The translations under genes were made by a program, and so were the position numbers. A DNA stretch of 20,339 bases from a virus. The stretch covers positions 1 through 20,339 of IMG/VR virus record IMGVR_UViG_3300005581_000177; one strand, given 5' to 3'. How positions within the stretch are numbered: the first letter of the stretch is position 1; each line of letters starts with the position of its first letter. Under the pieces are notes generated by a model that had not been told where the DNA came from, ran no database searches, and was given only the letters and a program-made list of their open reading frames with translations. Positions 4,830 to 11,149 of this stretch are shown one piece after another.

Positions 4830-5695
4830 TCAACGACGGCATCCACAACGACGTCTCGTTCGAGGCGTACCTGAGCGCCGAGGCCTTCGCGGCCCCGGCG
4901 GTCAGCGGCAGCGACCTCGTCTCGTACGAGACCGAATGCCCGGCCCACGCCCACGCCTTCTGGCGCGGCAACCCGGCCCGCGTCCACCGCGAGCCGAGCG
5001 CGTCGATGGCGTTGGGGACCGCCGCGCACGCGTATATCTTGGAGGGCGCCGAGGCCTTCCATCAGCGCTTCTCGGTCAAGCCCGAGGGGCTCAATTTCTC
5101 GACCCGAGAGGGCAGGGCTTGGCGCGAAGAGCAAGGCGACCGGCAGATCGTCAGCTTCTCCGACCACATGCGGATCGTCGGGATGCGCGAGGGCCTCATG
5201 CGCAACGCCGACGCCCGCCGCTTGCTGGAGGCCGGCGGCCGCGCCGAGGTCACGATGGTCGCGAAGGACGAGGAGACCGGGCTCACGTTGCTGTGCCGCC
5301 CCGACCTCTACATCTCGCGCGCCGGGCTGGCGGTGAACCTCAAGACCACCGCATCGCCCGCGCCGAACTCCTGGCGCAAGACCGCCGCCAATCTCAGGTA
5401 CGACCTCGGGGACGCGATGTACCGGCTGGTCGCCGGCATTCTTGGCATCCAGCGCCCGACCCATGCGTTCATGGTGGTCGGCAACGACGAGCCCCACCTC
5501 GGCTACGTCGCGGCCCTGTCCGCCGACGCCGCGAGCGCCGCCGACCAGCAGCTGCGCCAGATCCTGCGCCGCTTCGCGAAAAGCGTTGCGGATGATAGCT
5601 GGCCGGGTTACACCACGGGTGTAGTCGAAATCGGCCTGCCGCAATGGGCCGCCAACGAGATCGCAACCAGCATTCAGAAGGGATACGCGCAATGA
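4826..5695 (+). CDS. RecE-like (DUF3799, PD-(D/E)XK) exonuclease, altered active site
   Basis: This 289-residue protein starts with GTG at 4826, overlapping the previous stop, with GAGGGAG about 10 bases upstream. It matches the RecE C-terminal/DUF3799 fold: LGTAAHAYILEG (His68, equivalent to the RecE active-site His), LLCRPDLY (Asp160), then VNLKTTAS (Lys173), and YDLGDAMY (Tyr192, Tyr199). RecE-type enzymes digest one strand of duplex ends to give a 3' tail for RecT. Here the metal-binding Asp two residues before the lysine (DxK in RecE) is Asn171, and the usual Gln of the QxxxY motif is Gly195. The enzyme may be weak or inactive. It is followed immediately by the recT-like gene (ATGA overlap). 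Confidence 0.8.
   Translation: MINDGIHNDVSFEAYLSAEAFAAPAVSGSDLVSYETECPAHAHAFWRGNPARVHREPSASMALGTAAHAYILEGAEAFHQRFSVKPEGLNFSTREGRAWREEQGDRQIVSFSDHMRIVGMREGLMRNADARRLLEAGGRAEVTMVAKDEETGLTLLCRPDLYISRAGLAVNLKTTASPAPNSWRKTAANLRYDLGDAMYRLVAGILGIQRPTHAFMVVGNDEPHLGYVAALSADAASAADQQLRQILRRFAKSVADDSWPGYTTGVVEIGLPQWAANEIATSIQKGYAQ
5586..5624 (+). promoter_or_regulatory. Second operator (TTACAC-N5-GTGTAG) with promoter-like context
   Basis: TACAC and GTGTA, separated by 5 bases, form an inverted repeat at 5609-5623, the same form as O1 at 3699. Six bases TTGCGG at 5586-5591 stand 16 bases before it, matching the spacing of the early promoter. The site lies in the 3' end of the nuclease gene, 68 bases before the recT-like start, and could be a repressor-controlled internal promoter. 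Confidence 0.4.
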
Positions 5696-6627
5696 CCAAC
5701 GAGATCGCCACCAACGTCGTGAACCTGCCCGCCGTGTCGGACTACGATCCGCTCGCGCCCGCGCACTTCGAGCATTCGCAGCGCGTCGCGAAGATGTTCG
5801 CCGCCAGCGAACTCGTCCCGCCGCACCTGCGCGGCAAGATGGCCGACTGCCTCATCGCCTACGCGATCGCCAAGCGCACGCGCGAGGAGCCGCTGGTCGT
5901 CCTGCAGAACATCTACTTCGTCAGCGGGCGCGCGGGCTGGTCGGCCACGTACATGATCGCCAAGGCCAACCGCTCGGGCGTGTTCGCGCGTCGCATCAAC
6001 TGGCACGTCGTTGGCGAGGGCAAGAACCTGCGCGTCACCGCCTTCGCCACGCTGGCCGACAGCGGCGAGCCGGTCGAGGCCACCGCGTCGATGGCGATGG
6101 CCGAGGCCGAGGGCTGGACGAAGAACCCGAAGTACCGGACGATGCCCGACCAGATGCTGCGCTACCGCAGCGCCACGATGCTCATCCGCCTCTTCGCGCC
6201 CGAGGTCATGATGGGCCTGCCGGTCGCGGAGGAGATCGACGTTGTCCAGGCGCGCGGCCCGGCCAGCGCCATCGACATCACCCCGCCATCCACCCCCCTC
6301 GCCGCCGTCAGCGCCGCGATGGACGCACTCCTCGATGCCACCGAACAAGAGGCCGACAACATCGCGCCGGCCGCGTCGGATGCGGAGCCTTCTCCCTCCG
6401 CAGCCTCCTCACCAGAGGCCCCGACCGGCGCAACTCTCTCCCCCGAGCTGGCCGAGCGCGGCCGCGCCATCGTCGCGGCGATCCGCAAGGCGGCGAGCGT
6501 CAAGGACATCGACAAGATCATGCTGGCCCAGCGCGGCAATCTCGACGACATCAGCGCCGCGTCGCCCGACGCGCACGAGCGCATCATGGAGGAGAGCCGC
6601 CGCCGGGTTGCGGATCTGGCTGGTTGA
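5692..6627 (+). CDS. recT: RecT-family single-strand annealing protein
   Basis: This 311-residue protein starts at 5692 in an ATGA overlap with the nuclease gene. Residues 30-190 match the RecT core: AASELVPPHLRGKMADC, the EPLVVLQNIYFVSGRAGW stretch, MIAKANRSG, and W...KYRTMPDQMLRYRSATMLIRLFAPEV. RecT proteins coat single strands and anneal them during phage recombination. Residues 205-260 are an Ala/Pro/Ser-rich linker with low complexity, followed by a helical C-terminal domain of about 50 residues, a common place for partner interactions in such proteins. It pairs with the RecE-like gene upstream; if that nuclease is inactive, RecT could rely on a host nuclease. Confidence 0.9.
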   Translation: MTNEIATNVVNLPAVSDYDPLAPAHFEHSQRVAKMFAASELVPPHLRGKMADCLIAYAIAKRTREEPLVVLQNIYFVSGRAGWSATYMIAKANRSGVFARRINWHVVGEGKNLRVTAFATLADSGEPVEATASMAMAEAEGWTKNPKYRTMPDQMLRYRSATMLIRLFAPEVMMGLPVAEEIDVVQARGPASAIDITPPSTPLAAVSAAMDALLDATEQEADNIAPAASDAEPSPSAASSPEAPTGATLSPELAERGRAIVAAIRKAASVKDIDKIMLAQRGNLDDISAASPDAHERIMEESRRRVADLAG

Positions 6628-6641
6628 AAAGGGAGGTTCAG

Positions 6642-7271
6642 ATGAACGCGTTCACGAAGCAAGAGATCGTCACCATCGCCGCGCCGAAGTTCGAGCGCGC
6701 GCAGTTCGAGATCGTCGGCACCGCGCCGCTGGTCATGGCCGCCTTCTCGGAGAAGGCTCGTCAGAAGATGCGCGAGAAGCACGAGGCCGGATCGACGGCG
6801 AAGTCGAAGAAGGAGCGCGAGGCGCGCGACTTCGCGGCCGATTGCGAGGCGGCGCTGCATCGCCTGGAGGATGGCACCATCGGCTTCCCGGCTTCGGCAT
6901 GGCGCGCGGCGATGATCGATGCCTGCCGCCTAGTCGGCTTCAAGATGACGATGGCGAAGATGTCCGTCTTCGTCGAGGCGGACGGACTCGACCTCGTCAG
7001 CGGACAGCCGCTGGTGCGGATCGCCGGCGACTACGAGCAGCACGTCGCTGCGACGCGAAACCAGACGGGCGTGACCGACTTGCGTTCTAGGCCGATGTTC
7101 CGGCGCTGGAGCGCCACTCTGCGAGTGCGCTGGGACGGCGACCAGTTCAGGGTCGGAGATGTGTCCAACCTGCTGGCCCGCGCCGGAATGCAGATCGGCG
7201 TCGGAGAGGGGCGTCCGTTCTCCCGCGAGAGCTACGGGCTCGGTTGGGGCACGTTCGAGGTGGTGTCGTGA
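6642..7271 (+). CDS. Conserved phage protein with RAMP-like glycine-rich loop
   Basis: This 209-residue protein starts at the ATG at 6642 behind GGGAGG; a TTG at 6624 is possible but unlikely. It follows recT by 14 bases. I recall it as a recurrent phage protein near recT, of unknown function. The N-terminus is a beta strand (FEIVGTAPLVMAAF), then a basic helical insertion (residues 36-65, many Lys/Glu), GFPASAWRAAMIDACR, a beta segment, and a C-terminal GVGEGRPFSRESYGLGWGTF (186-205). The 'ipas.fR.A...' step and the final Gly-rich loop resemble Cas7/RAMP RNA-binding folds. That likeness is by eye only. A nucleic-acid-binding role in recombination is inferred. Confidence 0.75.
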   Translation: MNAFTKQEIVTIAAPKFERAQFEIVGTAPLVMAAFSEKARQKMREKHEAGSTAKSKKEREARDFAADCEAALHRLEDGTIGFPASAWRAAMIDACRLVGFKMTMAKMSVFVEADGLDLVSGQPLVRIAGDYEQHVAATRNQTGVTDLRSRPMFRRWSATLRVRWDGDQFRVGDVSNLLARAGMQIGVGEGRPFSRESYGLGWGTFEVVS

Positions 7272-7726
7272 TGTCCCGCTGGGAGCGCGAACTGGAGGAA
7301 ATGGCGCGAGAACTTGGCGACAAGCTCACGCCCGAAACGGTCGTGGATCGGGCACGCAGCGCCAATTCGGCGCTGCACTCGATGTTCGATTGGAACGACG
7401 CAGAGGCTGCCGAGAAGTATCGGCTGCTTCAAGCCCGCGGGCTGATCCGCCGCGTGGTCGTTCATCTGGAGCCGCACAAGCCCAACGAGCCGCCGGTCCG
7501 CGCATACCTCAACGTGGATCGGGGGTCGCGCGAGTACGTCGCGGTCTCGGTGGTGCAGTCGTCGCCGGAAGCGACGCGGGCGGTCATCGCGCATCTGCTG
7601 ACCGACCTGCGAAGCGTCCAAGCGCGGCTGTTGCGCTACGCCGACGCGCTTGACGCCAGCGACGAGCTGCGCGCGAGCATCGACAAGTTTCTTGCGCGCA
7701 ACGAGCGCAAGAAGCGCGCCGGGTAA
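7271..7726 (+). CDS. Conserved phage recombination-neighbourhood protein
   Basis: This 151-residue protein starts at the ATG at 7271, sharing one base with the previous stop. Residues 25-60 carry the pattern SALHSMFDWNDAEAAEKYRLLQARGLI, which I recall from phage proteins near recT genes. A beta-rich middle (VVVHLEPHK to YVAVSVV) is followed by a long C-terminal coiled coil ending in a basic tail (RNERKKRAG). The function is not known to me. Its TAA stop is the first unit of the pentamer array that follows. Its place after RecT and the RAMP-like protein suggests a structural partner in recombination or DNA binding. Confidence 0.75.
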   Translation: MSRWERELEEMARELGDKLTPETVVDRARSANSALHSMFDWNDAEAAEKYRLLQARGLIRRVVVHLEPHKPNEPPVRAYLNVDRGSREYVAVSVVQSSPEATRAVIAHLLTDLRSVQARLLRYADALDASDELRASIDKFLARNERKKRAG

Positions 7727-7992
7727 GGCAAGGCGTGGTTGGGCTTGGTGTGGTGGGGCATGGCAGGCAGGGCGCGGCGAGGCACGGCTCGGCACGTCAG
7801 GGCACGGCAAGGCAGGCGCGGCGCGGCTGGGCTGGGCATGGTACGACGAGGCCAGGCAGGCACGGCGGGGCTGGGCGGGGTAAGGCGTGGCGGGGCAAGG
7901 CAGGCGAGGCGCGGCGCGGCGTGGCTGGGCGCGGCACAACGAGGCAGGCGTGGCATGGCATGGCCCGGCCCGGTGAGGCCCGGTGAGGCAGG
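7724..7992 (+). repeat. Array of 49 YNNGG pentamers and 6 CAGG tetramers
   Basis: From the upstream gene's stop codon to the next gene's ribosome binding site, the sequence divides without remainder into 49 pentamers of the form YNNGG and six CAGG tetramers (49x5 + 6x4 = 269 bp). Position 1 is always a pyrimidine, C in 41 of 49. Positions 4-5 are GG in all but three units (CACGT, TACGA, CACAA). Positions 2-3 vary freely. The tetramers start at 7764, 7813, 7857, 7901, 7945 and 7989, after 8, 9, 8, 8, 8 and 8 pentamers, so the array has a 44-bp superperiod. No stretch looks coding; open frames across it on both strands follow from the repeat. It fits a G-rich, transcribed element. Confidence 0.95.
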
Positions 7993-8009
7993 CAAAGGAG
8001 GAAATGGAA

Positions 8010-8171
8010 ATGACCGAGCAGCAGGAGCGCCGCGTCCAGGTCAGCAGGGATGCGCTGGCTTGGATGGAGGAGGACAGGAGGTGGCAGGGAACGGCGGTCT
8101 ACTGGTTCCTGTTCGCTTTGCTTGGCGTCGCGACCGGCGCGGTAGTGATTGCGCTGGCGGGGTTGCGGTGA
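8010..8171 (+). CDS. Small membrane protein, 53 aa
   Basis: This 53-residue protein starts at the ATG at 8010, with AGGAGG 8 bases upstream; the ATG at 8004 is too close to that site. The first 30 residues are charged and helical (EQQERRVQVSRDALAWMEED). Residues 29-51 form one transmembrane helix (AVYWFLFALLGVATGAVVIALAG). It is the first gene after the pentamer array and is coupled to the next gene (GTGA). A role in lysis control or superinfection exclusion is possible but unsupported. Confidence 0.7.
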   Translation: MTEQQERRVQVSRDALAWMEEDRRWQGTAVYWFLFALLGVATGAVVIALAGLR

Positions 8172-8332
8172 CCCCCGCCGAAACCGCCCGCCGCGCGTTC
8201 CGGCAGCTCTACCAGTACGCGCCCGATCCCGACTGCCCGGTCGATCAGCATCGGCTGGCGTTCCTGGTCCGCGTGGTCAACGCAATCGAGGCCGCCGGGA
8301 TGGCGGTGGTGGAAGGGGAGGATGGACGATGA
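8168..8332 (+). CDS. Small hypothetical protein, 54 aa
   Basis: This 54-residue protein starts with GTG at 8168 in a GTGA overlap, the only start that fits the coupled operon. It is helical with an aromatic patch (AFRQLYQYAPDPDCP) and an amphipathic helix (RLAFLVRVVNAIEAAGM), ending acidic. It ends in an ATGA overlap with the next gene. No family is recognised. Confidence 0.6.
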   Translation: MTPAETARRAFRQLYQYAPDPDCPVDQHRLAFLVRVVNAIEAAGMAVVEGEDGR

Positions 8333-8580
8333 GCGAAAGCGTTGTCGCGCAACTGGATAATATGCTTCAGCGTCTCGATGTGCTGCGCGCTCTTGAGCGC
8401 GACAACGAGATCACCCGCCTCCGCGCCCGCGTCGAGATGCTGGAGGGTTTGGCACATCAATCGCTGACGGTGTTGCAATGTTCAGACGACCACAGCGAGC
8501 ATTGGTGCGCTCATTGCGATGATAACATTGGCGGGTCGCACATCGTTGCATTGCGCGCCGCGCTGGAGGCCAAGCCATGA
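8329..8580 (+). CDS. Small protein with coiled coil and Cys/His cluster
   Basis: This 83-residue protein starts at the ATG at 8329 overlapping the previous stop. Residues 5-48 form a coiled coil (DNMLQRLDVLRALERDNEIT, then an LRARVEMLEGL heptad). Residues 51-67 hold Cys51, His55, His58, Cys60, His62 and Cys63 (CSDDHSEHWCAHC), a possible single zinc site. A dimer with a metal-stabilised tip would fit. No known family is recognised. Confidence 0.65.
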   Translation: MSESVVAQLDNMLQRLDVLRALERDNEITRLRARVEMLEGLAHQSLTVLQCSDDHSEHWCAHCDDNIGGSHIVALRAALEAKP

Positions 8581-8663
8581 GCCTCCACACCGTCGCCGCC
8601 GTCGTCGCGGTCGCGAGCTACGTCGCCTTGTGGGTCATCACGATCACGATGGCGCTGCCATGA
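8577..8663 (+). CDS. Membrane microprotein, 28 aa
   Basis: A 28-codon frame is coupled at both ends by ATGA overlaps (8577-8580 and 8660-8663). The product is one hydrophobic helix (VAAVVAVASYVALWVITITM) with a short polar N-terminus. It is too short for most gene finders, but the perfect overlap chain supports it. Function unknown. Confidence 0.5.
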   Translation: MSLHTVAAVVAVASYVALWVITITMALP

Positions 8664-9205
8664 CGCTCTGCACCGCCAGCGGCAGCCTGCCACGCCATCA
8701 ATACGTTTCGGTCTGCGGGGCTTTCATCGGCTTCGGCGCCGATGAGTGGTTCCCTGCGGTCTGGTTCGGCCTGCACAGCCATCCTGGCCGCGCATGGGGC
8801 TGCACGGTGCTGCTAGAGTCCGGCGCGGTCTACCGAGACCTTCCGCCCCACGCGCTGGCGTTCTGCAGCGATCCCGATCCGTGGACGATCAAGGACGCGC
8901 AGGAATGGGACTGCTATGGCTCGCAGTTCTCCCTGCACACCTATGACTACCTCGACGGCCTCGGCGCGATCGTGCGCGCGGCAGACGCCGAGCTGGGCGC
9001 GGAATACCTGTTTACGGCCATCCCGGTCGGTGACGCCTACACACACGCGCCGGCTCAGGCGAAGGAGTTCATGTTCTTGCGAACCGATGGCGGTCGCCTG
9101 ACCATCCAACCAACCAACCGCGTCCTGTTCCGCGACAAGTCATTCACGACCGTGCCGCGATGGCTGCCGCTGCGGCGGTCGGAGAGCGTCTACTCTTGCG
9201 AGTAG
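8660..9205 (+). CDS. Conserved hypothetical phage protein, 181 aa
   Basis: This 181-residue protein starts at the ATG at 8660, overlapping the microprotein stop; an upstream open frame crosses other genes and is ignored. It is rich in aromatic residues, with WFPAVWFGLHSHPGR, DLPPHALAF, EWDCYGSQFSLHTYDYLDGL and QPTNRVLFRDKSFT as notable segments. I recall these motifs from a recurrent protein of alphaproteobacterial phages with no known function. Predicted structure is mixed alpha/beta without signal peptide or membrane span. It ends the main coupled run of the early operon. Confidence 0.75.
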   Translation: MTLCTASGSLPRHQYVSVCGAFIGFGADEWFPAVWFGLHSHPGRAWGCTVLLESGAVYRDLPPHALAFCSDPDPWTIKDAQEWDCYGSQFSLHTYDYLDGLGAIVRAADAELGAEYLFTAIPVGDAYTHAPAQAKEFMFLRTDGGRLTIQPTNRVLFRDKSFTTVPRWLPLRRSESVYSCE

Positions 9206-9230
9206 CGATCGCGCGGCGTAAGCCGGTCGC

Positions 9231-9383
9231 ATGATCTCGATCCGCCTAACCGACCCCTGCGCTTACTGTGGCCGCCCGCTGAAGGATGTCATGGCGCAGG
9301 GGTGCGGCTCGCTCGAAGCGCCGAAGAAGGACGTAGACCGGCTCTGCGATGTCCTGGCGTGGGTCAAGCGGCAGAAGCGGTGA
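9231..9383 (+). CDS. Small zinc-ribbon-type protein, 50 aa
   Basis: This 50-residue protein starts at the ATG at 9231; the ribosome binding site is not obvious. It has one CAYCGRPL knuckle (Cys10, Cys13) and two more cysteines (Cys25, Cys39) that could complete a four-Cys zinc site, then a basic helix (LAWVKRQKR). It is the last plus-strand gene; its stop codon abuts the stop codon of the muramidase gene on the other strand with no gap. Confidence 0.55.
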   Translation: MISIRLTDPCAYCGRPLKDVMAQGCGSLEAPKKDVDRLCDVLAWVKRQKR

Positions 9384-9899
9384 TCAGGCCACCATCCCCT
9401 TCGCCTGCCGCCGCACATCCTCGACGCGCCGCTCCCAGCCTTTACCGAACGTCGGCCATGTCGGCAGGCCGCGCAGGAACGCCAGCCGCAGGTCGCAGAA
9501 CCGATCCACGGTCGCCTTCGCATCTGCCGCCTTGATCGCCGCCATCGTCTTCGGCCCGATCACGCCATCCGGCCAGACGCCGATGGCTTGCTGCAGCAAC
9601 ATCGCCGCGCGCCCCGGACCGCTGTTGACCGCGCAGTCGAAGACCGCGAGATCGACGCCCGGTGGGAGCTCATCGCCGCGAACCTTGCGCCAGTAACGCT
9701 CGCGGTAGAGCGGCTCGACCATGCCCGGCGTCAGGCCGCGCATGTCGGCTTCGTTGACCGGGTGGCTGGTCCATTCCTCCCAGACGCGCCGCGTCACGCC
9801 CAGGTTGGTCATGCCGCCGGGATCTTTCGGGTGGTTGACAAAGCCGCCTTCGTGGCGCAGCAGCGCGCGGAAGGCCTCGCCCCAGTTCTCAGCCGCCAC
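9384..9899 (-). CDS. GH108 muramidase (phage endolysin)
   Basis: This 171-residue protein starts with GTG at 9899, with AGGAG 7 bases upstream, overlapping the holin end by 11 bases. The long upstream extension of the frame lies over the holin gene and is not used. RHEGGFVNHPKDPGGMTNLGVT is the catalytic segment of glycoside hydrolase family 108; Glu17 is the expected general acid. The C-terminal part (GVIGPKTMAAIKAADAKA onward) matches the PG_binding_3 domain that follows GH108. The enzyme cleaves the glycan of peptidoglycan at the end of infection. It has no signal peptide, so it needs the holin encoded just upstream. Confidence 0.92.
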   Translation of the reverse strand: MAAENWGEAFRALLRHEGGFVNHPKDPGGMTNLGVTRRVWEEWTSHPVNEADMRGLTPGMVEPLYRERYWRKVRGDELPPGVDLAVFDCAVNSGPGRAAMLLQQAIGVWPDGVIGPKTMAAIKAADAKATVDRFCDLRLAFLRGLPTWPTFGKGWERRVEDVRRQAKGMVA

Positions 9900-10296
9900 C
9901 CTTGCGCTCCTGCGCCTTGTCCCACGACCGCAGCGCGCCCATGCCGAGCATGCCAAACATGAGTTCCCAGAGATTGTTGTCCAGCACCGGCCAGCGCGGC
10001 ACGGGCTGCCCGAGCAGGGCGAGCGTGAAGCCGACGAGCGGGACGAGCATGTAGCTGTAGGCCAGCGCGGCTGCGCAGACCCAGCCGATCGCCGGTCGCC
10101 ATCCCGCGACAAACACGCTCTGGTGCGCGGCCTCGACTTTGTTGACCTCGAGTTGTGCGAGCGCGCCCTGGGTGGCGGCGGCGACGAGCTGCGCCTGCGC
10201 CTCGAGCTTCGCCTTCTCGGCGGCGGCCTTGTCGGGGATGACCTTGTCGATCACCGACCCGAAGATCGGCAGCAGGGCGGCGAGCAGGGGTGCCAC
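9889..10296 (-). CDS. Holin, three-transmembrane (GTA holin type)
   Basis: This 135-residue protein starts with GTG at 10296, with GAGGAG 6 bases upstream. The N-terminus is a short hydrophobic helix (LLAALLPIFGSVIDKVIP), followed by an Ala/Gln/Lys-rich helix (residues 20-58). Then comes the signature FVAGWRPAIGWVCAAALAYSY of three-TM holins of the GTA/phage type, a second span (LVPLVGFTLALLG) and a third hydrophobic stretch near 112-122, ending in a charged tail. It makes the membrane lesion that releases the muramidase encoded next. The order holin then muramidase is typical. Confidence 0.85.
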   Translation of the reverse strand: MAPLLAALLPIFGSVIDKVIPDKAAAEKAKLEAQAQLVAAATQGALAQLEVNKVEAAHQSVFVAGWRPAIGWVCAAALAYSYMLVPLVGFTLALLGQPVPRWPVLDNNLWELMFGMLGMGALRSWDKAQERKGGG

Positions 10297-10306
10297 GTCG
10301 GTCTCC

Positions 10307-10666
10307 TCAACGATGCATGAAGGTCTGAAGGTGGCCCCAGAGCCACGCGGCGCCAGCCCCGAGCGTCGCGATGATGCCGCCGGCCTTCACCGCCGCGAGC
10401 CACGCGCCCTTGCCCATATTCGCCGCCGCGATGATCTGGTCGAGCTTCTTGTCCATGTCCTCGATCCGTTCGGTCATGTGCGCGACATCGGACTTCAGCG
10501 CGCCGATCTGCTGCGCGTGATCCAACAGGGCTTGTTCTTGCACGGCAGTCCTCCTCGGCGGCGCGATAAGGTCAGGTAGGGTATGCGAGGAGACGGCGGG
10601 CCGCCGCGCCTCGGGGCTGGGCCATGTCGCTCCGACCCGCCACTTCTCGTCCTCCAGGTCCGACAT
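10307..10666 (-). CDS. Coiled-coil/transmembrane lysis-cassette protein (XhlA-like)
   Basis: The full frame gives 119 residues from the ATG at 10666. Residues 48-78 form a coiled coil (HAQQIGALKSDVAHMTERIE and onward) and residues 92-112 one membrane span (KAGGIIATLGAGAAWLWGHL). This is the layout of XhlA-type lysis proteins, which are usually near 80 residues. An internal GTG at 10543 with a strong GAGGAGG site would give exactly 78 residues, whereas the ATG at 10666 has no clear ribosome binding site but sits 4 bases after the previous gene. Both products may be made. It may control or assist the holin. Confidence 0.65.
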   Translation of the reverse strand: MSDLEDEKWRVGATWPSPEARRPAVSSHTLPDLIAPPRRTAVQEQALLDHAQQIGALKSDVAHMTERIEDMDKKLDQIIAAANMGKGAWLAAVKAGGIIATLGAGAAWLWGHLQTFMHR

Positions 10667-10669
10667 CGT

Positions 10670-11149
10670 TCACGACGCCGCTGCCCACAGGATGCCTCCG
10701 AAGATCGCGCCCGTCATCCACTCGGCGCGCTCGGTCCAGCGACCACCGAACCGCTTGTTGATGTCATAAACCGCAGCGACCAGCAGGCCGGGAGCCGAGA
10801 AGGCCAGCATCAACGGAGAGCGATGCAGGATCGCGATCGGCACCAACATGATCGCCGCCACCGCGACGCCCCAGAGCGCGAGGAACGCATGGTCGCGGGC
10901 CGGCTCCTCAAGCCCCATGGACTTGTCGAAGTAACCGAGGGTCATGGCGGCGAAGGCCGCAGGAGCGACCGACAGCAGCCACGGATTGAAGATGGCAAGC
11001 GGCAGCGCCATGAGGAACGCGCAAGCCATCCTTGTCTCGCCCGTCGAGAGCGCATAGCCGAACCGCTGGAGCGTGATTTGGCTGATCATCCCGCCGCGCA
11101 GCCGCCAGCAGAACGCGCACCATGCCGCATACAGGAGCCAACCGATCAT
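10670..11149 (-). CDS. Polytopic membrane protein in the lysis cassette
   Basis: This 159-residue protein starts at the ATG at 11149, in an ATGA overlap with the gene upstream, with AGGTG 6 bases before it. It has about four or five hydrophobic segments (near residues 2-14, 42-58, 58-72, 88-108 and 112-127) and a C-terminal amphipathic part (RFGGRWTERAEWMTGAIFG). No known family is recognised. It could be a second holin, an antiholin or a membrane protein needed for release. Position alone links it to lysis. Confidence 0.7.
   Translation of the reverse strand: MIGWLLYAAWCAFCWRLRGGMISQITLQRFGYALSTGETRMACAFLMALPLAIFNPWLLSVAPAAFAAMTLGYFDKSMGLEEPARDHAFLALWGVAVAAIMLVPIAILHRSPLMLAFSAPGLLVAAVYDINKRFGGRWTERAEWMTGAIFGGILWAAAS

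Noticed and set aside
7735-7986. Open frames of 77-119 residues on both strands across the pentamer array
   Set aside because: They exist because YNNGG repeats rarely form stop codons. The translations are low-complexity Gly/Ala/Arg or Pro/Ala/Arg runs without a proper start signal.
7724-7992. CRISPR array
   Set aside because: There are no 20-40 bp identical repeats with unique spacers and no cas genes; the periodicity is 5 and 44 bp with a degenerate unit.
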